From Parapedobacter sp964613725 (GTDB taxonomy: Bacteria; Bacteroidota; Bacteroidia; Sphingobacteriales; Sphingobacteriaceae), in assembly GCA_964613725.1 (NCBI GenBank), contig CAZTJY010000159.1, forward strand, positions 1 through 6,718: a stretch of 6,718 nt of DNA, in the 5' to 3' direction. A model generated the notes under the pieces. It saw only the letters and a program-made list of their open reading frames with translations. It ran no database searches and was not told where the DNA came from. Within the stretch, counting starts at the first letter, position 1. Each line of letters starts with the position of its first letter. A program made the translations under genes and the position numbers. Below, one piece after another: positions 1-6,229 of this stretch.

Positions 1-1
1 A

Positions 2-1021
2 TGTCACCAACATATCGGATGCATATCCCAACGCCGGATTTGCAGAAATACCCGAAAACCCGTCCGAACCGCCACATTCCAGCCCGATGCACAGCTTGCT
101 TAAGGGTGCGGGCTCGCGAACGATGGCATTGGCCTGTGCCAGTCCAGCAAATGTTTTACTAATCGCTTCCCGTATCAGTACAGCTTCGTTACCTACACGC
201 TGTTGTTCAAGCAGGTATAACGGCTTACCGAAGTGCCTGTCGCGTTTGTTGATTTCTTCTTCCAACAAACTGATCTGTGCATTCTGGCAACCCAGACTCA
301 ATACCGTGGCGCCGGCCACGTTAGGATGAGTAATATAGCCTGCCAATAATCCACAAAGCGTACGGGCATCGTCTTTTGTACCACCACATCCGAGCGAATG
401 GGTAAGCAGTTTGATGCCGTCTACCTGTTCGAACAATCGGTCTTCTTTGCCGGTTGACGCCGTATCTGCCGTCGCTGTCCGTAAGGCATCATCCTTATCA
501 CCATCCCGATAACGTCGTTTAAGTTCCTTCACTAGTGTGCCGTAAGGCGACGAAATACGTTGGTAACCCAACTCTTTCACCAACGTTTGGTGAATCGAGC
601 TTACGTTTTTGTTTTCGCAGAATACTAAGGGGATAAGCAGCCAATAATTTTTAGTCCCAACCGAGCCATCAGCCCGGTGGTACCCCATGAACGTACGGTG
701 TCGCCAATCTGACACATCGGGCTGAACCCAATCGGTCTTCCGATGGCCTATGCGGTAATCGTTCGAAGCGTGCCGGATGTTTGACGTGGAAATCAATTCA
801 CCTTTCTTAATGGGAACTGTTGCTTTCCCAACCAACACACCATACATCACCACCTCGTCATCCAAATCGAAATCTTCGACAGCAAATTTGTGTTTTGCGG
901 GCACATCCTGCAACAAAATAGCATCACCGTTGGCTGTCCGTACCCGGTCACCACCCGAAAGATTGGCCAACGCCACTTCGACATTATCGAGCGGATGTAT
1001 GCGCAAAGCGTGATTAACCAT
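2..1021 (-). CDS. UxaA-family sugar-acid dehydratase (altronate/galactarate dehydratase type), 3' end beyond window
   Basis: This is the N-terminal 340 residues of a family that usually has about 500-550. It opens with ATG at 1021 and stays open to the left edge. Residues about 5-75 look like the SAF domain that begins altronate and galactarate dehydratases. Family blocks follow: GYHRADGSVGTKNYWLLIP (113-131), HSLGCGGTKDD (208-218), VLSLGCQNAQ (240-249) and ECGGSDGFSGISANPALG (315-332). Cysteines in these blocks (for example Cys135, Cys212, Cys245, Cys316) are candidates for the metal site. Known members are iron-dependent cytoplasmic enzymes that dehydrate D-altronate to 2-keto-3-deoxygluconate, or galactarate to 5-keto-4-deoxyglucarate. 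The ATG is 5 nt after the stop of the aldehyde dehydrogenase, so the two are probably co-transcribed. That partner favours a galactarate/glucarate or related route to 2-oxoglutarate over altronate, because altronate catabolism does not need a semialdehyde dehydrogenase. Family is certain; exact substrate is not. Confidence 0.93.
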   Translation of the reverse strand, partial: MVNHALRIHPLDNVEVALANLSGGDRVRTANGDAILLQDVPAKHKFAVEDFDLDDEVVMYGVLVGKATVPIKKGELISTSNIRHASNDYRIGHRKTDWVQPDVSDWRHRTFMGYHRADGSVGTKNYWLLIPLVFCENKNVSSIHQTLVKELGYQRISSPYGTLVKELKRRYRDGDKDDALRTATADTASTGKEDRLFEQVDGIKLLTHSLGCGGTKDDARTLCGLLAGYITHPNVAGATVLSLGCQNAQISLLEEEINKRDRHFGKPLYLLEQQRVGNEAVLIREAISKTFAGLAQANAIVREPAPLSKLCIGLECGGSDGFSGISANPALGYASDMLVT

Positions 1022-1026
1022 GAGGA

Positions 1027-2532
1027 CTATATTGATTTTGTTGTTAATTTCCCATCCACTTTCCGCCAAATGCCCGCGACGTTATCGTTACGTAGTTCAT
1101 TGGGCAACAGCTGATCGGGATAATTCTGATAGCTTACTGGCCGTGTAAAGCGATAGATAGCCTGTGTGCCGACCGAGGTGCTTTTCGCATCCGTAGTCGC
1201 GGGAAAAGGTCCGCCATGTACCATCGCGTGGCACACGTCCACCCCGGTGGGTGCACCGTTGATGATGAGCCGTCCGGCTTTGTGCTCTAAGATGCCAAAC
1301 AGCGGTTTGAACGATACGATATCCGCTTCAGTACACCAAACGCTCGCTGTCAGTTGTCCATCCACCTGCCGTGCTATTTCCAATAACTCTGCCTCGTCCT
1401 CAGCTACAACAAGTATCGAGGCCGGACCGAAACATTCTTCCTTTAGCACATTGTTACGGGCAAAATCGGCCCCGCTCACACGGAATGCCACGGGAATGGC
1501 TGCATCAGGCAATCCGTTGGTACCCCCTTCAGCTAACGCGATGACACCAGGGATCGACTTCAATTCTTTTACGCCACTCACGTAGGCGCTATGGATACCC
1601 GGGGTCAGCATCGTATGGCCTTCTTGTGCAGCGATCCCTTCCGCATAAAGGGTGAGGAACCGCTCCGTTTGGGGCGACTTGAGCATAATCATCAATCCCG
1701 GGTTCGTGCAAAACTGCCCAGCCCCCAACGTGTTGGAGGCCACTAACGTGGTGGCGGTGGCTTCCGCATGCTGCTTCAATTGATCGGGCAAGAGAAACAC
1801 CGGATTAATACTTCCCATCTCGGCATATACCGGAATAGGCTGCGCTCGCCTTACCGCCGCATCGTACAATGCCTTCCCGCCCGAAAAAGAGCCAGTAAAT
1901 GCAACAGCTTTGATGGCCGGATGAGTGACCACTTGTACACCCACTTCTCGTGAGGAAACCACAATAGCGGTGAAGACACCCCGTGGCATGCCCGTATGCT
2001 GCATCGCCCGGTCTATACAATCGCTTACCAGCAGCGATGTCTTTGGATGCGCCATGTGAATTTTATACAGCACCGGGCATCCCGCCGCCAATGCCGATAT
2101 CGTATCGCCACCGGCAACCGAAAAGGCAAAGGGAAAGTTACTTGCACCATACACGCACACTGGTCCGATAGGCAATTGCATCTGGCGGATGTCCGGCTTG
2201 GGAATCGGCGTACGTTCGGCATCGGCCGTATCAATGATGGCATTCACCCACGAACCCTCTTCCAGCACGGCAGCAAAAAGCTCGATTTGATTGATTGTTC
2301 GGTCAATTTCTCCATTCAGTCGTCCCTTAGGAAGATGGGTTTCTTCGTGGCTGACCGCCACCAATACGTCTCTCATGGCAGTAATCTCTTCGGCAATCTG
2401 CCGCAAGAATTCGATTCGTTTCGATACGGGATAACGCCGGTAAGTTTCAAACGCCCCTTTGGCCTGTTCGATACGCTCCTGCACATGTGGCCAGTCCAGC
2501 GTCTGGAAATCAGAAAATGAAGTATTGCTCAT
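1027..2532 (-). CDS. NADP-dependent aldehyde dehydrogenase, 2-oxoglutarate-semialdehyde (2,5-dioxovalerate) dehydrogenase type
   Basis: A complete 501-residue aldehyde dehydrogenase, normal length for the family. The Rossmann region carries GASNFPFAFSVAGGDT (129-144) with the oxyanion-hole Asn132, then the cofactor-binding Lys157 in KIHMAHPKTS, the loop FTGSFSGGKAL (212-222), the general base Glu238 in YAEMGSINP, the nucleophile Cys275 in GQFCTNPG, and EECFGP (365-370) with the ribose-contacting Glu366. The wording of these blocks is that of the 2-oxoglutarate-semialdehyde dehydrogenases, which oxidise 2,5-dioxopentanoate to 2-oxoglutarate at the end of the glucarate/galactarate, pentonate and hydroxyproline routes. 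It is cytoplasmic, with no signal peptide. ATG at 2532 is chosen because the normal N-terminus starts there; no clear Shine-Dalgarno precedes it, and a strong hairpin ends 8 nt upstream. The UxaA-type dehydratase starts 5 nt after its stop. Other aldehydes, such as lactaldehyde in an oxidative fucose route, are not excluded. Confidence 0.92.
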   Translation of the reverse strand: MSNTSFSDFQTLDWPHVQERIEQAKGAFETYRRYPVSKRIEFLRQIAEEITAMRDVLVAVSHEETHLPKGRLNGEIDRTINQIELFAAVLEEGSWVNAIIDTADAERTPIPKPDIRQMQLPIGPVCVYGASNFPFAFSVAGGDTISALAAGCPVLYKIHMAHPKTSLLVSDCIDRAMQHTGMPRGVFTAIVVSSREVGVQVVTHPAIKAVAFTGSFSGGKALYDAAVRRAQPIPVYAEMGSINPVFLLPDQLKQHAEATATTLVASNTLGAGQFCTNPGLMIMLKSPQTERFLTLYAEGIAAQEGHTMLTPGIHSAYVSGVKELKSIPGVIALAEGGTNGLPDAAIPVAFRVSGADFARNNVLKEECFGPASILVVAEDEAELLEIARQVDGQLTASVWCTEADIVSFKPLFGILEHKAGRLIINGAPTGVDVCHAMVHGGPFPATTDAKSTSVGTQAIYRFTRPVSYQNYPDQLLPNELRNDNVAGIWRKVDGKLTTKSI

Positions 2533-2539
2533 ACCACAA

Positions 2540-2585
2540 AATAAGCCAACAAATTGGAGGTATCCCTCCCGTTTGTTGGCTTATT
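2540..2585 (-). promoter_or_regulatory. Perfect 14-bp inverted repeat with nested stem before the aldehyde dehydrogenase
   Basis: The arms AATAAGCCAACAAA (2540-2553) and TTTGTTGGCTTATT (2572-2585) are exact reverse complements. The 18-nt interval holds a second perfect stem, GGAGG (2556-2560) with CCTCC (2565-2569), around a TATC loop. In the minus-strand transcript this folds into a long hairpin followed by a short, interrupted U run (TTATTTTG), and the ATG of the aldehyde dehydrogenase comes 8 nt after the stem. It could be the terminator of the upstream lipoprotein/sulfatase unit, an attenuating or translation-controlling leader structure, or a paired-site protein operator. The sequence alone does not decide between these. 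Confidence 0.75.
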
Positions 2586-2605
2586 CTGATACAATATTGG
2601 CTTAT
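2576..2605. repeat. Direct repeat TTGGCTTAT, two copies 21 bp apart
   Basis: TTGGCTTAT occurs at 2576-2584, inside the right arm of the inverted repeat, and again at 2597-2605, just before the stop of the upstream lipoprotein gene. The reverse complement ATAAGCCAA is at 2541-2549 in the left arm, so the 77-nt gap carries three copies of this 9-mer. A 21-bp period is two helical turns, placing the two direct copies on the same face of DNA, as in operators bound by repeated dimers. Binding by a regulator is inference. Confidence 0.6.
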
Positions 2606-2609
2606 CCGC

Positions 2610-3647
2610 CTACTCTTTGCTAGGACTATGCAGCATCAACGCCTCAATGGCATCCGAAATCTTTTGGTAGGGATATTTATGACTGATAAAATAATGTCCC
2701 GCGTCGACGGCGGGATTCCACGTATTGAAACCGTCGTCGCGAACTTCAAACCTCCCAGGTCCGTTTACATAAAAGTAATCTGAGGGGTTCCGAACGGCTA
2801 TCAGTACCGTCGTTTGATCCCACGATTGGCGGTTGGATTCACCATCCTTGGTATAGGTTTTCAAGTTAAACCTATAAGCTGTTGTTACAGGTCCGTCGTC
2901 ATCACGTGCTGCTACCTTACCCCCCGTGAAAATCTTCGCACCGATTTCGAAACCGCTAAACAGAATGGGTGTAGGCCACTTTCTAAACGTAGTTATGGAG
3001 GCCTGCGCGTGGTGGTTGATATTGAATTCGCTCCCTTCCGGAAATGCCCCAGCCATGGCGACTAGTTGCTTCACTTTGGCCTTAACAAGATCCACACCGT
3101 TCAGCTCGGAATATGCATCCGGTTGCGAATCCAGAAGTGCACTGAGGTTAGAAAGGAACCCCACCGTAACAACCGTCACACTATGGTCGGGCTGACCTGC
3201 CAATACCTGACGGTAAACGCTCACCGCTTCCGGATAACTTTTATCTCGTAAATCAGGCGCATATGTATTGATAAGCGTATCGTTCCAACCATTTTCTGCC
3301 GTAAAATCGGGCGCGCCCTGTGGGGCTATGCCCACCGGAAGGCCGCCGCGGCCGAAGTACCTGTTGAGCACTTCAATCGTGGGCGCAACGGATGGATGCG
3401 CATCGCTCGCCACCGTAGCCAAGATTTCACATTCGCCACTGTCGGCGAGGGCATGCAGCAGGGTAATAGCGCCAACATCATCGTAATCGGGCCCCATATC
3501 GGTATCGAAGATGATTTTAGATTTTGAATTGATACCCAAACCTTCTCTATTTTCCCTTTCGTCCATGCACGAAAGAACTAACAAACTCATAAGGACTCCG
3601 ACCGGCCATCCTAAGCTTCTTACACTCTTATTCATAATTAATTTCAT
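2610..3647 (-). CDS. Nucleoside-hydrolase-family lipoprotein with canonical active site
   Basis: A 345-residue exported protein of the inosine-uridine-preferring nucleoside hydrolase fold, which cleaves N-ribosidic bonds using a Ca2+ ion held by aspartates. A hydrophobic signal segment ends in the lipobox VLSC with Cys27; the next residues, MDERE, are acidic, as in lipoproteins that Bacteroidota export to the cell surface. The N-terminal metal motif is DTDMGPDYDD (48-57). SEFNINHH (206-213) gives the family Glu207-x-Asn209 pair, and SWDQTTVLIAV (275-285) supplies the late Ca2+ ligand Asp277. All key positions are therefore kept, unlike the two paralogs upstream in the operon. ATG at 3647 overlaps the sulfatase gene by 20 nt and lies 4 nt after AAGGAG; ATG at 3635 is an alternative that leaves the signal peptide intact. 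Its location outside the cytoplasm and its sulfatase neighbour suggest a substrate other than ordinary salvage nucleosides, but this is inference. Confidence 0.9.
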   Translation of the reverse strand: MKLIMNKSVRSLGWPVGVLMSLLVLSCMDERENREGLGINSKSKIIFDTDMGPDYDDVGAITLLHALADSGECEILATVASDAHPSVAPTIEVLNRYFGRGGLPVGIAPQGAPDFTAENGWNDTLINTYAPDLRDKSYPEAVSVYRQVLAGQPDHSVTVVTVGFLSNLSALLDSQPDAYSELNGVDLVKAKVKQLVAMAGAFPEGSEFNINHHAQASITTFRKWPTPILFSGFEIGAKIFTGGKVAARDDDGPVTTAYRFNLKTYTKDGESNRQSWDQTTVLIAVRNPSDYFYVNGPGRFEVRDDGFNTWNPAVDAGHYFISHKYPYQKISDAIEALMLHSPSKE

Positions 3648-5226
3648 TTTTCTCCTTCTTGCTCCCCCACCAATCGATATTAGGCAAATAATCGGCAGAA
3701 AGCATCCGACGCCTGTCTTCTTCTAGTTTTGAGCATTGTTGCTCTTTTTGTCTATTTAACCATTGCTGGCGCGATTTTTCATCATATGCCTTGTCTACGG
3801 TTGGTTTTTTTGCCTCAACGCTGCCCAAATATTCCGTTAACTCTTTTACAAGCAATTTTGCAGTATCGGGATACTGTTCAATTAAATCCTTTGATTCCGA
3901 AATATCCGCCTGCAAGTCGTACAATTCATTTCGGTTATCTTCATAATAATGAATCAGCTTCCATTTCCCTCTTCGGATAATCGATGAAGGACTACCTCCT
4001 TGATTCCCATAGTGTGGATAATGCCAGATTAGCGATCTATCCAGCAATTGGTTTCCATTTAAAAGGGGCAACAGGCTTGTACCATCCACGTGGCTCTCCG
4101 GCCTCAATGGTACTCCGACAAGGTCTAAAATAGTCGGATATAAATCCGATCCGATAACTGGAGTGGAAATTCTGACCGCACTATCTAACTGTGGCAAATG
4201 AATCAAAAGCGGCACCCGTACTCCACCTTCCCATTGATTCCCTTTCCCTCCTTTGAGTGGATGTAAATTAGTTGAGTATGAATCGCCCGAAACTACGCCT
4301 CCATTATCGGAAGTAAAAATAATGATCGTATTTTCCAGTAAAGCTTGCTCTTCTAACGACTTCAATACGATACCTACCGCATCATCCATCGTTTCTACTA
4401 ATCCTGCATAAACCGGATTATCTTGATGAAGCCGGTACGGTAATACTTCTCCCATCTCAAAACCACGGGACACACCATCTCTTTCGAAGGCCTTTTGCTG
4501 AAATTTAGCCCATTTACTCTTGGTAGTCTGAATTGGCCCGTGAACGGCATAGAACGATAGAAAGGCAAAAAAAGGAGTGTTCTTCGAGCTTTCAATACAT
4601 TCAGCTGTCTCACGTGCAAGCCGCAGTGTTAAATTTTCGCCATCAGGGCCATCGGGCAACGCTGGATTATTATACGGTGAATAGTATCCTCCTTGCGGAC
4701 TACCACCATGATATCCTCCAATATTAACGTCAAATCCGTGATGCAACGGCGTTGACTCTTCTCCCCCCAAATGCCATTTCCCAACGAAAAACGTATTATA
4801 CCCGTGTTGTTTAAGCACTTCCGGAAGCACGACATCAAGGGTATCCAACGAATGATTATAGCTGGCTGGCAGTAATTTGTCGAACCGCCCATGTTTTCGC
4901 CACTTCTCTCCTTCGGCCGCACCAATCCAATCCGTAATACCCGTCCTAGCTGTAAATTGTCCGGTCATGATACTGGCACGTGAAGGGCTACAAACCGCAG
5001 AATTAGAATACCCTTCCATAAAAACAAAGCTCCGCTTCGACAGGCTATCTAAATGAGGTGTTTCATAGAAATCACTCCCCATAAACCCCACCTCGTTCCA
5101 GCCGAGATCATCTACTAAAATAAATACTACATTGGGTCGGGTATCTTGATACTTATCGATAGAATCACCCGTACCGGCCGATATCATAGTTGAAATTGCT
5201 CCTAGAATACTGATAAACCCCTTCAT
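3628..5226 (-). CDS. Exported formylglycine-dependent sulfatase (arylsulfatase A-like, Cys type)
   Basis: A 532-residue type I sulfatase that removes sulfate esters, probably from a sulfated glycan or glycoside, outside the cytoplasm. The first metal-binding block NVVFILVDDLGW has Asp39 and Asp40. The signature CSPSRASIMTG starts at Cys79 (TGT, 4990-4992), the residue converted to formylglycine, with Arg83 following. Other active-site elements are GKWHLGG (Lys150, His152), YAVHGP (His229), FTSDNGG (Asp307, Asn308) and LKGGKGNQWEGGVRVP (324-339). The C-terminal subdomain resembles ordinary sulfatases to about residue 470; the last ~60 residues are an unusually charged tail. ATG at 5226 is chosen over the in-frame TTG at 5253 because it places a normal signal peptide (MKGFISILGA...) at the N-terminus and avoids overlap with the previous gene, which ends 5 nt upstream. 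No maturase is visible here, so formylglycine formation must depend on a gene elsewhere. The wording resembles the S1_16 group, a tentative placement. Confidence 0.97.
   Translation of the reverse strand: MKGFISILGAISTMISAGTGDSIDKYQDTRPNVVFILVDDLGWNEVGFMGSDFYETPHLDSLSKRSFVFMEGYSNSAVCSPSRASIMTGQFTARTGITDWIGAAEGEKWRKHGRFDKLLPASYNHSLDTLDVVLPEVLKQHGYNTFFVGKWHLGGEESTPLHHGFDVNIGGYHGGSPQGGYYSPYNNPALPDGPDGENLTLRLARETAECIESSKNTPFFAFLSFYAVHGPIQTTKSKWAKFQQKAFERDGVSRGFEMGEVLPYRLHQDNPVYAGLVETMDDAVGIVLKSLEEQALLENTIIIFTSDNGGVVSGDSYSTNLHPLKGGKGNQWEGGVRVPLLIHLPQLDSAVRISTPVIGSDLYPTILDLVGVPLRPESHVDGTSLLPLLNGNQLLDRSLIWHYPHYGNQGGSPSSIIRRGKWKLIHYYEDNRNELYDLQADISESKDLIEQYPDTAKLLVKELTEYLGSVEAKKPTVDKAYDEKSRQQWLNRQKEQQCSKLEEDRRRMLSADYLPNIDWWGSKKEKNEINYE
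3652..3657 (-). promoter_or_regulatory. Shine-Dalgarno AAGGAG inside the sulfatase 3' end
   Basis: Read on the minus strand, AAGGAG ends 4 nt before the ATG at 3647 and 16 nt before the alternative ATG at 3635. It favours the upstream start of the nucleoside-hydrolase lipoprotein. It lies within codons for the Lys-rich tail of the sulfatase, so translation of the two genes may be coupled. It is the only clear ribosome-binding sequence at a gene start in this window. Confidence 0.55.
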
Positions 5227-5231
5227 CTTTA

Positions 5232-6209
5232 TTAATCCGTTAAAATTCGCCAAAATGTATCTATCAATCTGTCATGATCTCTATTGGTCAGCACTAAATC
5301 CATCCCCCCACTAGCCGGTTCAAATACTATTCTTTCTTCCGAGAGATTCATGCTTATACGCCCCTTAGTGAACGCCATAGCACCTGAAGCAAGCCCAGCG
5401 GCATGAAAGAACGCAGGAAAACTCCACAGATTTTTACCCAACGGGTACTGGCCGGTCCGCTTCAGGAAATCATCAGGTCGATATGCTCGCCACGCTTTCA
5501 TACGTTCGTTTAAAAACTTAAGTGTCGGCTGTTCAAATGCAGTTAATTTCTCCTCCAATTCTCCCGACATCAAAAGCTTTAAATCCTGAGTACAAGGAAC
5601 CCAAACTTTGGGAATCGGTGCATTTAGAATTACATCTGCTGCGAGTCGATCCCTATTGATATTTACTTCATCCAAATTCTCATGGTTCCCAGCCGCAAAA
5701 TACAACTTCTCAACTTTATTAATAAAAAGGCTCGAATCTTTCATATATGCGAGCGCCTCATTACGTAGTGTTCCCACTGCAATCAGGCGCACTTTCCCCT
5801 TGGCGTTACGCATCGTTTCTAAAATAAATTCAGCACCGTCTTGAAAGTCTCCACCATTAACCAACTCACCCTCCGACAACAGCAATTGATTTTGTAAACC
5901 TTTCTTTATCGTTATATCCTTTTCATTAATCATGGCTATGAATCGCGCCGTCATATTTTCGATATCATCAGAGGCATAATGATCTAGAATTACACCACTA
6001 GGATTCAGCTGTAATCTTAGGAATAGAAATAAATCAAACCAGTCATCCGGGTCTCGATCGATAGACAAGTCGGTCGATAAGATAGAGACAACGTCTACGT
6101 TTTCGTTTCTCTCCGTTGCTTTGTTATCACCAACGCAGCCATAAAAAAGAGACGGTATTAAAACAAATACTAATATCTTACGCCAAAATCTAAAATTATC
6201 TATTTTCAT
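5232..6209 (-). CDS. Divergent nucleoside-hydrolase-like lipoprotein
   Basis: A complete 325-residue protein with a lipoprotein signal (positive N-region, hydrophobic core, lipobox LFYGC, Cys25). The nucleoside-hydrolase fold is recognisable from the N-terminal acidic motif STDLSIDRDPDDWFDL (45-60), the block EVNINRDRLAADVILNAPIP (181-200), which keeps Glu181-x-Asn183, and a late LWSFPAFFHAAGLASG segment (261-276). It departs from classical enzymes in two ways: the first Asp of the N-terminal motif is Ser45, with two extra residues before the Asp pair, and the late segment has no Asp where the Ca2+ ligand is expected. It may act on a non-standard substrate, bind rather than cleave, or belong to a subgroup with a different metal site. 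It is paralogous to the partial gene 20 nt upstream and precedes the sulfatase by 5 nt. The general call is fairly sure; activity is unknown. Confidence 0.82.
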   Translation of the reverse strand: MKIDNFRFWRKILVFVLIPSLFYGCVGDNKATERNENVDVVSILSTDLSIDRDPDDWFDLFLFLRLQLNPSGVILDHYASDDIENMTARFIAMINEKDITIKKGLQNQLLLSEGELVNGGDFQDGAEFILETMRNAKGKVRLIAVGTLRNEALAYMKDSSLFINKVEKLYFAAGNHENLDEVNINRDRLAADVILNAPIPKVWVPCTQDLKLLMSGELEEKLTAFEQPTLKFLNERMKAWRAYRPDDFLKRTGQYPLGKNLWSFPAFFHAAGLASGAMAFTKGRISMNLSEERIVFEPASGGMDLVLTNRDHDRLIDTFWRILTD

Positions 6210-6229
6210 CTTTGAATCTATTGGTTAAT

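Noticed and set aside
87..1114. Several short plus-strand frames suggesting the left end is non-coding or coded on the plus strand
   Set aside because: The minus strand holds an uninterrupted 340-codon UxaA-family frame open to the edge, which explains this stretch.
1166..1585. Plus-strand open frame of 139 codons
   Set aside because: It is the antisense of the C-terminal half of the aldehyde dehydrogenase, with a low-complexity Ser/Pro/Ala translation.
1996..2520. Plus-strand open frame of 174 codons
   Set aside because: It lies wholly opposite the aldehyde dehydrogenase, whose conserved motifs run through the same bases, and its translation shows no recognisable domain.
2537..2544. Minus-strand TTATTTTG as a Bacteroidota -7 promoter box (TAnnTTTG)
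   Set aside because: One mismatch, no matching upstream TTTG element at a suitable distance, and it would place transcription start at the ATG itself.
5227..5253. TTG start nine codons upstream for the sulfatase
   Set aside because: It would overlap the preceding gene and put a polar segment before the signal peptide; ATG at 5226 fits better.
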